Origin: Albidovulum sp.
Lineage (GTDB): Bacteria; Pseudomonadota; Alphaproteobacteria; Rhodobacterales; Rhodobacteraceae
Assembly: GCA_020637635.1 (NCBI GenBank)
Contig: JACKKB010000006.1
Coordinates: forward strand, 1 to 64,000
Length of the DNA stretch: 64,000 nucleotides
Reading direction: 5' to 3'
Shown here: in pieces, positions 16,153 to 25,974 of the stretch
How the letters are laid out: each line of letters starts with the position of its first letter
How positions within the stretch are numbered: position 1 is the stretch's first letter
The notes under the pieces: generated by a model
The model's input: the letters and a program-made list of their open reading frames with translations, nothing else
Databases searched by the model: none
Told to the model about the DNA's origin: nothing
Program-made: the position numbers and the translations under genes

Positions 16153-17817
16153 TCAGACCGTGATCGTCTTCGGCCGCTTGCGGTCGTACCAGACGACGAC
16201 CATCGCACGGGTGACGTAGATTGCGGTGAAGACCGAGGTGACGAGGCCCACGGTCAGCGTGACGGCAAATCCCTTCACCGGGCCCGAGCCGAGGACGAAG
16301 AGGATCAGCGCGGTGATGAAGGTGGTGATATTGGCGTCGACGATCGCCGACATCGCCTTTTCATAGCCAAGCTCGATGGCCCGCGCCGGCCCCTTGGCGG
16401 TGCGCAGCTCCTCGCGGATGCGTTCGAAGACCAGCACGTTGGCATCGACCGCCATGCCGATCGTGAGCACGATGCCGGCGATGCCGGGCAGCGTCAGCGT
16501 GGCGCCGATGGCCGAGAGGAAGCCGAAGATCATCGCGATGTTGAAAAGCAGCGCGACGCTCGCGAAGACCCCGAAGAGCCCGTAGCTCGCGACCATGAAG
16601 GCGATGACGGCGACGAGGCCGATCACGGCGGCAAGCCGCCCGGCATCGATCGAATCCTGGCCAAGCTCCGGCCCGATGGTGCGTTCCTCGAGGAAGGTCA
16701 CGGCCGCCGGCAGCGCGCCCGCCCGCAGCTGGACGGCAAGCTGGGTGGCGCTATCGGCGGTGAAATTGCCGGTGATGATGCCCGATCCGCCGGTGATCGC
16801 GGTCTGGATCCGCGGCGCCGAGATCACCTTGCCGTCGAGCACGATGGCGAAAAGCTCGTTCACATGTGCCGAGGTATATTCGCCGAAGGCGCGCGCGCCG
16901 GTGGTGTTGAAGCGGAAGCCGACAGCGGGGTGGTTGTACTGGTCGAAGTCGAGCTGCGCGTTCACCAGCTCGCTGCCGGTCACCACCGGGGCGGAGTCGA
17001 GCGTGTAGTAGACATCCTTCTCGTCGTCGGCGGGCAGGATCAGCTGGCCGGGCTGGGCGATCTGGTTCGGATCGGAGCTGCGCCCGAGGACGGTGTGGAA
17101 GGTCAGCTGCGCGGTGGCGCCGATAAGCGCCTTCAATTCGGCCGCCGAACCGAGCCCCGGCACCTGCACGAGGATGCGGTCGGCGCCTTCGCGTTGGATC
17201 GTCGGTTCGCGGGTGCCGACGGCGTCGATCCGGCGGCGGATGATTTCCAGCGATTGCTGCACCGTGCGGTCGTCGGTCGCGGCCTTCTCGGCATCGCTCA
17301 GCTGGATCACGAGGTCACTGCCCTCGGCAGTGATGGCAAGGTCCTTCTGGCCGACGCCGCTCAGCGTGACGACGTTGGTCGCAAGCCCGCTTGCGACCTC
17401 GATCGCGCGGGCCATGGCCTCGGGCTTTTCGATCCGGATGCGCAGCTCCGAAGGATCGGAGGCGACGCGACGGATGCCGCCGATCTCGCTGCGCGCATCC
17501 GAAAGCGCCTTGCGCATCTCCGGCCAGAGCGATTCCATCCGCGCCTTGTAGACATCGGCAACCTGCACCTGCGCCAGCAGATGCGCGCCGCCGCGCAGGT
17601 CGAGACCGAGGTTCACGAGCCCCGAGGGCAGGAAGCTTGGCCAGAGCGCCGCATCCGCGGCCTGTTCGGGCGTCGTGGCGCCCGTCTTCTCGATCGCGGC
17701 GATGGCGTCGTTGTGACGCTCGACACGGCTGTAGAAGGCGTTCGGCAGCGCCATCAGCACGCCGAGGGCACAGAGCCCCCAGATGAGGATCGCCTTCCAG
17801 AGGGGGATTCGCAGCAT
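16153..17817 (-). CDS. secD: Protein translocase subunit SecD
   Basis: A 554-residue protein. It has a first membrane helix, a large periplasmic P1 domain with LGLDLRGGAHLL near residue 70, then five further helices. The conserved sites GFLSAIGATLTLPGIAGIVLTIG and MAVDANVLVFERIREEL carry the Asp and Arg thought to relay protons. It forms SecDF-YajC with the neighbours. Length fits alphaproteobacterial SecD (about 550). Confidence 0.97.
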   Translation of the reverse strand: MLRIPLWKAILIWGLCALGVLMALPNAFYSRVERHNDAIAAIEKTGATTPEQAADAALWPSFLPSGLVNLGLDLRGGAHLLAQVQVADVYKARMESLWPEMRKALSDARSEIGGIRRVASDPSELRIRIEKPEAMARAIEVASGLATNVVTLSGVGQKDLAITAEGSDLVIQLSDAEKAATDDRTVQQSLEIIRRRIDAVGTREPTIQREGADRILVQVPGLGSAAELKALIGATAQLTFHTVLGRSSDPNQIAQPGQLILPADDEKDVYYTLDSAPVVTGSELVNAQLDFDQYNHPAVGFRFNTTGARAFGEYTSAHVNELFAIVLDGKVISAPRIQTAITGGSGIITGNFTADSATQLAVQLRAGALPAAVTFLEERTIGPELGQDSIDAGRLAAVIGLVAVIAFMVASYGLFGVFASVALLFNIAMIFGFLSAIGATLTLPGIAGIVLTIGMAVDANVLVFERIREELRTAKGPARAIELGYEKAMSAIVDANITTFITALILFVLGSGPVKGFAVTLTVGLVTSVFTAIYVTRAMVVVWYDRKRPKTITV

Positions 17818-17878
17818 GTGGCTGTCTTTCGCGGCTTGGTTCGCGGCAGTCCTTCGGCGGGCGCGCCCGGCCCGGCGC

Positions 17879-18214
17879 TCAGGTCTTGGCGGCGGGCTCG
17901 GTCTTGTTCAGAACCTGGGACACGGTCGAACGGACGATGCGCGCCTTCACGCCCTCGGCAATCTCGACCTCGATCTCGTTCTCGCCTTCCTTGACCTTCG
18001 ACACCTTGCCGATGATGCCGCCCTGGGTGACGACCTGGTCGCCGCGGCGCAGCGCCTCGACCATGGCGCGATGTTCCTTCATCTTCTTCTGCTGAGGGCG
18101 GATCAGCAGGAAATACATGATCGCGAAGATGAGAACGAGCGGCAGGAACTGCATCAGCCCAGCGGCGCCACCTGCGCCACCGGCCGTCTGAGCATAGGCG
18201 GGAGTGATGAACAT
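17879..18214 (-). CDS. yajC: Preprotein translocase subunit YajC
   Basis: A 111-residue protein. One membrane helix (QFLPLVLIFAIMYFLLIRPQQKK) is followed by a cytosolic domain with RRGDQVVTQGGIIGKVSKV, the YajC signature. It is the small partner of SecDF. The ATG at 18214 (MFITPAYAQ) sits at the head of the yajC-secD-secF run, 61 bp before secD. The upstream 213-bp region is divergent to a VOC gene. Confidence 0.95.
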   Translation of the reverse strand: MFITPAYAQTAGGAGGAAGLMQFLPLVLIFAIMYFLLIRPQQKKMKEHRAMVEALRRGDQVVTQGGIIGKVSKVKEGENEIEVEIAEGVKARIVRSTVSQVLNKTEPAAKT

Positions 18215-18427
18215 GCGTTTCGTCCTCTCGTCAGGGCGGCCGGGCCGCTTTTGATTGGCGCGGAACCTATAGGCGGCAATCGGCCTTTGCAAGGCGGGCG
18301 CGTCGGCCTGTCGCGGGGCGGGCAGGCGGTGCTCGGTGCGCAGGCGCACGGCACCGCTGCGCCATCGGCCCTTTTCGGTGGCGCGGTCGGGCCTATAGTC
18401 ATGTGCCACCCCTTTGCGGAGCTGACC

Positions 18428-18913
18428 ATGAGCTACACCGTGCCGGCCGAGACGCGCATCGGCCATGTCCATCTGAAGGTCGCCGATCTCGAACGCGCGA
18501 TCGGCTTCTATTCCGGCGTGCTCGGCTTCGAGCTGATGCAGCGCTACGGCAGCGGCGCCGCCTTTCTCTCGGCTGGCGGCTACCACCACCACATCGGCCT
18601 CAACACCTGGGAAAGCCGTGGCGGAACGCCGCCCGCGCCCGGCCATACCGGCCTTTACCACACGGCGATTCTCTACCCCTCGCGCAGGGCGCTGGCCGGG
18701 GCGTTGAAGCGGCTGGTCGCGGCGCGCTACCCGCTCGACGGCGCTTCAGACCACGGGGTGAGCGAGGCGATCTACCTCAGCGATCCGGATGGCAACGGCG
18801 TCGAACTTTACCGTGACCGTCCCGAGGCCGACTGGCCGCGCGACGCGGCGGGCGAACTGAAGATGGTGACGGCGCCGCTCGACCTGCAGGCGCTTCTCGC
18901 CGAAGCGGAGTGA
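18428..18913 (+). CDS. VOC family protein (glyoxalase/extradiol dioxygenase-like)
   Basis: A 161-residue single-domain VOC protein. It begins with IGHVHLKVADLERAIGFYSGVLGFELM, which holds the first metal His, then GGYHHHIGLNTWESRGG, the mid-domain His in GLYHTAILYP, and the metal Glu in SDPDGNGVELYRDRPE. This matches the CatE-like branch of VOC proteins. All likely metal ligands are present. Substrate is not known; ring-cleaving or lyase activity are both possible. It stands alone between divergent yajC and the co-directional serS, 75 bp away. Confidence 0.82.
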   Translation: MSYTVPAETRIGHVHLKVADLERAIGFYSGVLGFELMQRYGSGAAFLSAGGYHHHIGLNTWESRGGTPPAPGHTGLYHTAILYPSRRALAGALKRLVAARYPLDGASDHGVSEAIYLSDPDGNGVELYRDRPEADWPRDAAGELKMVTAPLDLQALLAEAE

Positions 18914-18988
18914 GGGGCGGCTTTTCCCGGTTCACCTGATGGCGCGCTTCATGCTAACTCGCGCGGGAACCGACCCGGAGATGAACCC

Positions 18989-20296
18989 ATGCACGACATC
19001 CGCGCGATCCGCGAGAACCCCGCCGCCTTCGACGCCGCGCTGACGCGCCGGCCGGGCGTGGCGGCGATGTCGTCCGAGATCCTCGCGCTCGACGAGGCAC
19101 GGCGGGCCGGGATCCTTGCGGCCGAGACGGCACAGGCGGCGCAGAACGCGGCCTCGAAGGAGGTCGGTGCCGCCAGATCCCGGGGCGACGAGGCCGAATT
19201 CGAACGGCTGAGGGCGCTTGTGGCCGAAAAGAAGGCCGAGGTGGCGCGCCTGACCGAGGAAGCGGCGGCCGAGGATGCGCGGCTCCGCGATCTCCTCATG
19301 GGCCTGCCCAACCTGCCGCTCGACGAGGTGCCGACCGGCGCCGACGAGCATGACAACGTCGAGATCCGCCGCTGGGGCACCCCGCGCGACTTCGACTTCG
19401 CGCCGGTCGAGCATTACCAGATCGCGGGCGCGCAGAAGGGTCTGGACTTCGAGACGGCCGCCAAGCTTTCAGGCGCGCGCTTCGTCCTTCTGCGCGGCGG
19501 TGTCGCCCGCGTCCATCGGGCGCTGGCGCAGTTCATGCTGGATCTGCACACGACCGAACACGGGCTGACCGAGACGATGACGCCGGTGCTCGTGAAGGAC
19601 GAGGCGATGTATGGGACCAACCAGCTGCCGAAATTCGCCGAGGACAGCTATCAGACCACCAACGGCTGGTGGCTGATCCCGACCTCGGAGGTCACGCTGA
19701 CCAATACCGTGGCCGGCGACATCCTCGAGGAAGGCGCGCTGCCGATCCGCATGACCGCGCACACCCAGTGCTTCCGCTCGGAAGCGGGCAGCGCGGGCAA
19801 GGACACGGCGGGCATGCTGCGCCAGCACCAGTTCGAGAAGGTGGAGATGGTGTCGATCACGACGCCGGAAACCAGCCTTGACGAACACGTCCGCATGACG
19901 AAATGCGCCGAAGCCGTGCTGGAGCGGCTCGGCCTGCCCTACCGCACGGTGGTTCTGTGCACCGGCGACATGGGCTTCGGCGCCCGCAAGACCCATGACA
20001 TCGAGGTCTGGCTGCCCGGTCAGGACACCTACCGCGAAATCAGCTCCGTCTCGGTCTGCGGCGATTTTCAGGCGCGGCGGATGAATGCGCGCTACCGCCC
20101 GGCCCGCGCGGAACATGGCGGCGGCAAGCCCGAGTTCGTCCATACGCTGAACGGATCGGGCCTGGCCGTCGGCCGCTGCCTGATCGCGGTGCTGGAGAAC
20201 GGCCAGCAGGCGGACGGGTCGGTCACCATGCCCGAGGCGCTGGTGCCCTGGCTTGGCGGCAGGACGCAGCTGACGGCCGCGGGCACGCTGATCTGA
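18989..20296 (+). CDS. serS: Serine--tRNA ligase
   Basis: A 435-residue class II aminoacyl-tRNA synthetase. The N-terminal tRNA-binding arm is a long coiled coil (about 25-105), starting MHDIRAIRENPAAFDAAL. The catalytic domain shows motif 2 in CFRSEAGSAGKDTAGMLRQH and motif 3 in LNGSGLAVGRCLIAVLENGQ. It charges tRNA-Ser (and tRNA-Sec where present). The ATG at 18989 is preceded by GGAG. It is convergent with der across 40 bp. Confidence 0.97.
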   Translation: MHDIRAIRENPAAFDAALTRRPGVAAMSSEILALDEARRAGILAAETAQAAQNAASKEVGAARSRGDEAEFERLRALVAEKKAEVARLTEEAAAEDARLRDLLMGLPNLPLDEVPTGADEHDNVEIRRWGTPRDFDFAPVEHYQIAGAQKGLDFETAAKLSGARFVLLRGGVARVHRALAQFMLDLHTTEHGLTETMTPVLVKDEAMYGTNQLPKFAEDSYQTTNGWWLIPTSEVTLTNTVAGDILEEGALPIRMTAHTQCFRSEAGSAGKDTAGMLRQHQFEKVEMVSITTPETSLDEHVRMTKCAEAVLERLGLPYRTVVLCTGDMGFGARKTHDIEVWLPGQDTYREISSVSVCGDFQARRMNARYRPARAEHGGGKPEFVHTLNGSGLAVGRCLIAVLENGQQADGSVTMPEALVPWLGGRTQLTAAGTLI

Positions 20297-20336
20297 GATC
20301 GTCGGGCGACCGTGCCGGGGCCGCCGGCCGCGGGTG

Positions 20337-21794
20337 CTACTTCTTGACCTGCGTGCCCCGATGCTTGCGCAGCCGCGAGGGGGTGTGGAACTTGCGGTCC
20401 TTGAACGGATTCTTGTCGCCCTGATCGCGGAAGGTCAGCCGGACCGGCGTTCCCGGCATATCGAAATCCTCCCGCAAGCCATTGACAAGATAGCGAGAAT
20501 AGCTTTCCGGAAGCTGGTCGCCATGGTTGCACATGACGATGAAGGCCGGGGGCCTGGTCTTGATCTGGGTCATGTAGCGCAGCTTGATGCGGCGCCCGCC
20601 GGGCGCCGGCGGCGGATGCGCCTCGGTCATGGCGCCCAGCCACTGGTTCAGCTTCGCCGTCGTCACGCGCCGGTTCCAGACCTCATGGGCCTTCAGGATC
20701 GCCGCATGGAGCCGGTCGAGCCCCTTGCCGGTCCTGGCCGAGACGGTGACGAGCGGCGCGCCCTTGAGTTGCGGCAAGAGCCGTTCGAAGGCCTCGCGCA
20801 ACTCCTTCAGCTTTTCGGTCTTCTCCTCCTCGAGGTCCCACTTGTTGGCGGCAAGCACCACCGCCCTGCCCTCGGTCTCGGCGAAATCGGCGATCCGCAG
20901 GTCCTGCTGTTCGAAGGGGATCGCCACATCGAGAAGCACCACGACGACCTCGGCGAACCGGACCGCGCGCAGCCCGTCTGAAACCGAGAGTTTTTCAATC
21001 TTGTCAGTAACTTTCGCGCGCTTCCTCATGCCGGCGGTATCGAAGATCCGCACCGGCGTTCCGAGAAAGTCGGCGGCCACCGAGATGGCGTCGCGGGTGA
21101 TCCCGGCCTCGGGCCCGGTGAGCAGCCTGTCTTCGCCGATGATCCTGTTGATGAGCGTCGACTTGCCGGCGTTCGGCCGGCCGATGACGGCGATCTGCAA
21201 CGGCTTCTCGCGCGTCGGCTGGCGTGGCCCGGTGTCCTCGTCCGCCTCGTCGATATCAACATCCACCTCGGGCGCGTCGCGGGCGGCCTTCTCTGCCAGC
21301 GCCTGGGCGTGCGGGCGCAGGATGTGATAGAGTTCGTCCATCCCCTCGCTATGCTCGGCCGAGATGCGCACCGGCTCACCGAGACCGAGCGAATAGGCCT
21401 CGAGGAAACCCGCCTCGCCGGCGTTGCCCTCGGCCTTGTTGGCGGCAAGGATCACATGGGCATTCTTCTTGCGCAGGATCTCGGCGAAGACCTTATCCTG
21501 CGGCGTCACGCCCGCCCGCGCGTCGATGACGAAAAGGCAGATGTCCGCCATCTCGACCGCGCGCTCGGTTAGGCGCCGCATCCGGCCCTGAAGGCTGTCG
21601 TCGCTCACGTCCTCGAGCCCGGCGCTGTCGATGGCGATGAAGCGCAGATCGCCGAGCCGCGCCGCGCCTTCGCGCAGGTCGCGCGTGACGCCGGGCTGGT
21701 TGTCGACGAGCGCGAGCTTCCTGCCGACCAGCCGGTTGAAAAGCGTCGACTTGCCCACGTTGGGGCGCCCGACGATGGCAAGCGTGAAGCTCAT
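20337..21794 (-). CDS. der: Ribosome biogenesis GTPase Der (EngA)
   Basis: A 485-residue protein with two tandem GTPase domains and a C-terminal KH-like domain, needed for 50S subunit assembly. The first domain has GRPNVGKSTLFNRLVG (8-23) and NKAEG; the second has GRPNAGKSTLINRIIGED (about 207-224), DTAGMRKRAKV and ANKWDLEEEK. An acidic linker rich in Asp and Glu joins the domains. The short, Lys-rich C-terminus ends RGTQVKK. It sits downstream of bamB and the YfgM-like gene, the same order as yfgM-bamB-der in E. coli. Confidence 0.97.
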   Translation of the reverse strand: MSFTLAIVGRPNVGKSTLFNRLVGRKLALVDNQPGVTRDLREGAARLGDLRFIAIDSAGLEDVSDDSLQGRMRRLTERAVEMADICLFVIDARAGVTPQDKVFAEILRKKNAHVILAANKAEGNAGEAGFLEAYSLGLGEPVRISAEHSEGMDELYHILRPHAQALAEKAARDAPEVDVDIDEADEDTGPRQPTREKPLQIAVIGRPNAGKSTLINRIIGEDRLLTGPEAGITRDAISVAADFLGTPVRIFDTAGMRKRAKVTDKIEKLSVSDGLRAVRFAEVVVVLLDVAIPFEQQDLRIADFAETEGRAVVLAANKWDLEEEKTEKLKELREAFERLLPQLKGAPLVTVSARTGKGLDRLHAAILKAHEVWNRRVTTAKLNQWLGAMTEAHPPPAPGGRRIKLRYMTQIKTRPPAFIVMCNHGDQLPESYSRYLVNGLREDFDMPGTPVRLTFRDQGDKNPFKDRKFHTPSRLRKHRGTQVKK

Positions 21795-21840
21795 TGCGGT
21801 TCCTTCCCGGCAGAAGCCGCCCTCTTACAAGGACTGCGGC

Positions 21841-23172
21841 TCAGCGGAAAGCCCTCAGTCTGCCGTCCTGGCCGACGACATAGAGCACGCCGTTCGCGAT
21901 CGCCGGGGCAGCCGCGGCAGGAGCGCCGAGCGCGACCGTGCCGAGAAGCGCGCCCGAGGCGGGATCGAAGCTGCGCAGGAGCCCGTCCGAGGAGACGGTC
22001 ACGAGGTGCCCGCCGGCGATGAGCGGCCCGAAATGGGTGTAGATGTCGCGCCGGCGCCTGTCCCTGTCCTTGGTGAAATAGGGCATGTCGATGCGCCAGA
22101 CCTCGGCGCCCGTCGCTGCGTCGAGCCGCAGGAGCTGATCTTCGTCGTTGACGAGGAAGAGCGCGCCCCCGGCGGTGGCGACGGGATTCAGCGCGCCGTC
22201 ACGCAGGGTCCAGACCGGCTGGCCGGTATCCACGTTCACGGCGGCAATCTGGCCGGCGGCGGAACCGGCGATGACCATGCCGCCCGCAATCACCGGCACG
22301 CCGGTCACGTCGGAGATGGTGGCATAGGCCCGGCCGCGCCGCTCGCCCGCCACATAGCTCGACCAGAGGCCGGTGCCGCGCGCCTTGTCGACCGAGAGAA
22401 GCTGGCCCGAGGAGAAGGGGAAGACCACCTGGCGGGCGTCGACCGCCGGCGCCGAGCCGCCGTTGATGCCGGCTGCCGAGGGGGTGCCGGTCAGCGTCCA
22501 GAGCACCTTGCCGTTGCTGGCGTCGAGCGCCCAGGCCGCGCCGTCGAGCGACACCGCGTAGACGCGACCGCCGTCATAGGCGGGCGCGCCGGTCACGGCG
22601 GCGTCGAAACGCTGGCGCCAGAGCTCCTTGCCGCTTGCCGCGTCGAGCGCCACGAGATCGCCGAAACCGGTGGTCGCGAAGACCGCGCCGCCGCCGGTGG
22701 CAAGTCCGCCGCCCGAGGCGTCGTCGGCGCGGTCCGCCGAGGGCGTCAGGTCGGTCTGCCAGACGGTGGCGCCGCCGGTACCGGTCGCGGTCACCACCGC
22801 GCGGCTGTCGAGCGTGAAGATGCGCCCGCCCGCGATCACCGGCTCGGCAGTGATGCGGTGCTTGCGGTTCTCGCCGGCACCGATCGGGGCCGCCCAGAGC
22901 GGCTGGGGCGTCGTGGCAAGCGCGACGTTGCCCGGGGCATGCTGGGCATTGCCGGCGGGTTGCGTCCAGTCGGCATTGGCCCGCGCCGCGCCAAGCGATA
23001 CCGGCACCGAGCGGTTTTCGCCGGGCGCCAGCGAGACCGCCTCGTCCGGGGTGCCGCCGATCACCGCGTCGCGCACGTCCTGGCGCTGGCCGGTGAGGAT
23101 CAGCTCGCCCTTGCCGCATCCCGAGACCAGCGCCAGAAGCGCGACCACGCCAAGCCCTTGGGTCAGTTTCAC
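21841..23172 (-). CDS. bamB: Outer membrane assembly lipoprotein BamB-like (PQQ-type beta-propeller)
   Basis: A 443-residue lipoprotein. The lipobox is LVSGC (Cys19) after a hydrophobic signal. Repeated blades show the PQQ-like motif form, such as ALDASNGKVLWTLTG, AVNVDTGQPVWTLRDG and RLDAATGAEVWRIDMP. BamB helps the BAM complex insert outer membrane beta-barrels. The place between a YfgM-like TPR gene and der supports the call. The end (YVVGQDGRLRAFR) completes the last blade. Confidence 0.88.
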   Translation of the reverse strand: MKLTQGLGVVALLALVSGCGKGELILTGQRQDVRDAVIGGTPDEAVSLAPGENRSVPVSLGAARANADWTQPAGNAQHAPGNVALATTPQPLWAAPIGAGENRKHRITAEPVIAGGRIFTLDSRAVVTATGTGGATVWQTDLTPSADRADDASGGGLATGGGAVFATTGFGDLVALDAASGKELWRQRFDAAVTGAPAYDGGRVYAVSLDGAAWALDASNGKVLWTLTGTPSAAGINGGSAPAVDARQVVFPFSSGQLLSVDKARGTGLWSSYVAGERRGRAYATISDVTGVPVIAGGMVIAGSAAGQIAAVNVDTGQPVWTLRDGALNPVATAGGALFLVNDEDQLLRLDAATGAEVWRIDMPYFTKDRDRRRRDIYTHFGPLIAGGHLVTVSSDGLLRSFDPASGALLGTVALGAPAAAAPAIANGVLYVVGQDGRLRAFR

Positions 23173-23211
23173 TGCAATGCCCCTTCGTTCTCTGCCGGCG
23201 GTGCCGGGGTC

Positions 23212-23880
23212 TCATGCCGCGTCGGGAGTGCCCCCGAGCACGACGATCATCTGCTGCACGCGCCGGCGCAGTTCGGCACTGGCATCGGCATCCACGAGGA
23301 GCCCCTGAAAGAGCTTCAGAGCCCCCTCGCCGTCGCCATCCGCCATCAGCGCGACGGCCTGCTGCTCGACCGCGAGCGGCCGGTAGGGCGCGCCGGCGGT
23401 GGCAAGTTCGGCAAGCGCCGCGTCGCGGTCGGCCGGCGTCATGCCGTCACCCGCGAGGATCACGTATTTCAGCCGCGCGAGCTGGCCGAGATTGGCCGGA
23501 AGCGTAGCATCCGCGGCGATCTCCTCGAGCCGCTGCAGCGCGCCGTCGCGGTCGCCGGCGCGCAGCGCCTCGTCGGCGGCCAGAAGCCCGACGATGGCGG
23601 CCTTGGCGTGGTCGTCGGTGCCGCCGTCCCGGGTGATCGCGTCAAGCGCCGCGACCCGTGCCGCCGGACCATCTGCGGCAAGCGCCCCGATCACCGCATC
23701 GCCGAAGGCGCGGGCCGCCGTCTCGGCGCTGGCCTTGCGCCATTCTATCCAGGCCGTGCCGCCGACGATCGCCGCCACCGCCAGCACCCCGATCCAGGCA
23801 TATTTGCGGAAGACCGCGAAGAGCTTGTCGCGGCGGACCTCTTCGGTCACTTCGTCGATGAAACTGTCGCTCTCGCTCAC
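23212..23880 (-). CDS. YfgM-like tetratricopeptide protein, inner-membrane anchored
   Basis: A protein of about 222 residues. It begins with an acidic/basic stretch (SESDSFIDEVTEEVRRDKLF), then one membrane helix (WIGVLAVAAIVGGTAWI) and a helical periplasmic domain of TPR type (YfgM/DUF2133). In E. coli YfgM acts with PpiD at the SecYEG exit, helping newly exported proteins. The start is a GTG at 23880 with GGAG six bases upstream, matching family N-termini; the frame also allows a GTG at 23928 with a poorer ribosome site. It precedes bamB by 39 bp. Confidence 0.8.
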   Translation of the reverse strand: MSESDSFIDEVTEEVRRDKLFAVFRKYAWIGVLAVAAIVGGTAWIEWRKASAETAARAFGDAVIGALAADGPAARVAALDAITRDGGTDDHAKAAIVGLLAADEALRAGDRDGALQRLEEIAADATLPANLGQLARLKYVILAGDGMTPADRDAALAELATAGAPYRPLAVEQQAVALMADGDGEGALKLFQGLLVDADASAELRRRVQQMIVVLGGTPDAA

Positions 23881-23997
23881 GTCCCGCTCCACCGGCTCCG
23901 AGGGGGCGTTGGTCGCCCGGGTCTGCACGCTCGTCTCAGGGCCCGTCTTACACGCAAGCCCAAGCGCTTGCCAAGCCCGAGCCGCCGGGGCACGGGT

Positions 23998-25887
23998 TCA
24001 GTTCATCGGCAGGGAGCGGAAGCCACGCCAGCCGATCTCCTCGCCCGCGGCCTCGTCCTGGTGCTCGCCCTCGGGCCGGCTTTCCTCGGCCGACTGGCGC
24101 GCCCACATCGCCGCATAGCGCCCGCCCGCGTTCACCAGGTCCTCGTGGCGGCCCTCCTCGACGACCTCGCCGCGCTCCAGGACCACGATGCGGTCGCTGT
24201 CGGCGATGGTGGAGAGCCGGTGAGCGATGGTGATGACCGTGCGGCCGCGGCCCATGGCGCTCAGGCTTTCCTGGATGTCGCGTTCGGTCTGGGTGTCGAG
24301 CGCCGAGGTCGCCTCGTCCAGAAGCAGGATCGGCGGGTCCTTCAGGAGCGTGCGGGCGATGCCGACGCGCTGCTTCTCGCCGCCCGAAAGCTTCAGCCCG
24401 CGTTCGCCGACGCGGGTCTCGTAGCCTTCGGGAAGCGACTGGACGAAATCGTGGATCCTGGCGGCGCGGGCGGCGGCGACGATCTCGGCCTGGGTCGCTC
24501 CGGGCCGACCGTAGGCGATGTTGTAGCGGATCGTGTCGTTGAAGAGCACCGTATCCTGCGGCACCACCCCGATCGCCGCATGCAGGCTTGCCTGCGTCAC
24601 GTCGCGCAGATCCTGCCCGTCGATGCGGATGGCGCCGCCGGTCACGTCGTAGAAGCGGAAGAGAAGCCGCCCGATGGTCGACTTGCCGGAGCCGGAGGGG
24701 CCGACGATGGCCACCTTCTGGCCGGCGCCGACGCGCACCGAGACGCCTTTCAGGATCGGGCGCGCCGCCTCGTAGCCGAAGCGCAGGTCGTCCAGCACCA
24801 CCTCGCCCCCGGTCACGGCAAGCGCCGGCGCGCCCGCCCTGTCGGTGATCTCGGCCGGCTGTTCGAGAAGATCGAACATCTCGCCCATGTCGGTCAGCGC
24901 CTGGCGGATCTCCCGGTAGACGGTGCCGAGGAAGTTGAGCGGCATCGTGATCTGGATCATGTAGGCGTTGACCATGACGAAGTCGCCGACCGTCAGGGTG
25001 CCGGCGCGGACCCCGGCCGCCGCCATCACCATGACGATGACAAGGCCCGCGTTGATCAGGAAGGCCTGGCCGAAGTTCAGCATCGACAGCGACTGGCCGG
25101 TCCTGATCGCGGCCGCCTCGTAGCCCTGCATCGCCGCGTCATAGCGCGCGGCCTCGCGGCCCTCGGCGCCGAAATACTTCACCGTCTCGAAGTTCAGCAG
25201 GCTGTCGACCGCCTTCTGGTTGGCATCGGTATCCTGTTCGTTCATCCGCCGCCGGATCTGCACCCGCCATTCGGTGATCTTGAACGTATAGGTGACGTAG
25301 AGCACGATCGTGGCCAGCACGACGACGGCATAGCGCCAGTCGAAGAGCACCGCGAAGAGCACCGTCACCATGCCGAGTTCCAGGATCAGCGGCCCGACGG
25401 ACAGGAGCATGAAGCGCAAGAGGAACTCCACCCCCTTGACCCCGCGCTCGATGATGCGGCTGAGGCCGCCGGTCTTGCGGGTGATGTGGTAGCGCAGCGA
25501 GAGGGCATGGATATGGGTGAAGGTCTCGAGCGCGAGCTTTCTCAGCGCGCGCTGCCCGACGCGCACGAAGAGCGCGTCGCGCAGTTCGTTGAAGCCGATG
25601 GAGCCGATGCGGGCGATGCCATAGGCCACCGTGAGGCCGACGGCGCCGAGCGCCAGCAGCCAGCCGTCGTCGCGCGCGGTGCCGGAGAGCGCATCGACCG
25701 CGGTCTTGTAGAGAAAGGGCGTCATCACCGCGATGACCTTGGCCAGCCCCAGCGACAGCAGCGAGAGCACGACGCGCCGGCGCACCCAGCGTTCTTCCGG
25801 CGCCTCGGGCCAGAGATAGGGCGCCACCCGCCGCAGCGTCCGCATGCTGCGCCGCCAGCCCTCGTCGCCCCTGCCCGCTGCCGCCAT
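23998..25887 (-). CDS. Atm1-type ABC exporter (fused permease and ATPase)
   Basis: A 629-residue half-transporter with six N-terminal membrane helices and a C-terminal ATPase. Family marks include RYHITRKTGGLSRIIERGVKGVEFLLRF, ETVKYFGAEGRE and NFGQAFLINAGL, all typical of the Atm1/HMT1 branch. Walker A is GPSGSGKST (about 395-403), the signature LSGGEKQRVG, Walker B ILLLDEATSALD. Atm1 proteins export glutathione-linked compounds such as metal-thiolate or sulfur species. The ATG at 25887 has AGGAGGAG eight bases upstream; 18 more codons are open but less likely. A divergent ArsR gene suggests metal-responsive control. Confidence 0.9.
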   Translation of the reverse strand: MAAAGRGDEGWRRSMRTLRRVAPYLWPEAPEERWVRRRVVLSLLSLGLAKVIAVMTPFLYKTAVDALSGTARDDGWLLALGAVGLTVAYGIARIGSIGFNELRDALFVRVGQRALRKLALETFTHIHALSLRYHITRKTGGLSRIIERGVKGVEFLLRFMLLSVGPLILELGMVTVLFAVLFDWRYAVVVLATIVLYVTYTFKITEWRVQIRRRMNEQDTDANQKAVDSLLNFETVKYFGAEGREAARYDAAMQGYEAAAIRTGQSLSMLNFGQAFLINAGLVIVMVMAAAGVRAGTLTVGDFVMVNAYMIQITMPLNFLGTVYREIRQALTDMGEMFDLLEQPAEITDRAGAPALAVTGGEVVLDDLRFGYEAARPILKGVSVRVGAGQKVAIVGPSGSGKSTIGRLLFRFYDVTGGAIRIDGQDLRDVTQASLHAAIGVVPQDTVLFNDTIRYNIAYGRPGATQAEIVAAARAARIHDFVQSLPEGYETRVGERGLKLSGGEKQRVGIARTLLKDPPILLLDEATSALDTQTERDIQESLSAMGRGRTVITIAHRLSTIADSDRIVVLERGEVVEEGRHEDLVNAGGRYAAMWARQSAEESRPEGEHQDEAAGEEIGWRGFRSLPMN

Positions 25888-25950
25888 GGCCCCACTCCTC
25901 CTGACCGTCCGCTTGATTGCAGATGGCGCTGCCGCTATCAAGGGGCCCGG

Positions 25951-25974
25951 TTCAATATTTCATGAATGGTTGAA
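25951..25974. promoter_or_regulatory. Dyad operator candidate for the ArsR regulator
   Basis: A 24-bp imperfect palindrome with TTCAA (25951-25955), a central TTCATGAA and TTGAA (25970-25974). Its last base is the first base of the arsR start codon, so binding would block initiation. It lies 63 bp upstream of the divergent Atm1-type exporter start and could control both. Confidence 0.6.

Noticed and set aside
21631..25965. A 1444-codon open frame on the plus strand
   Set aside because: It runs antisense to bamB, a YfgM-like gene and an Atm1-type ABC exporter, all with clear motifs. GC-rich third positions leave the opposite strand free of stops.
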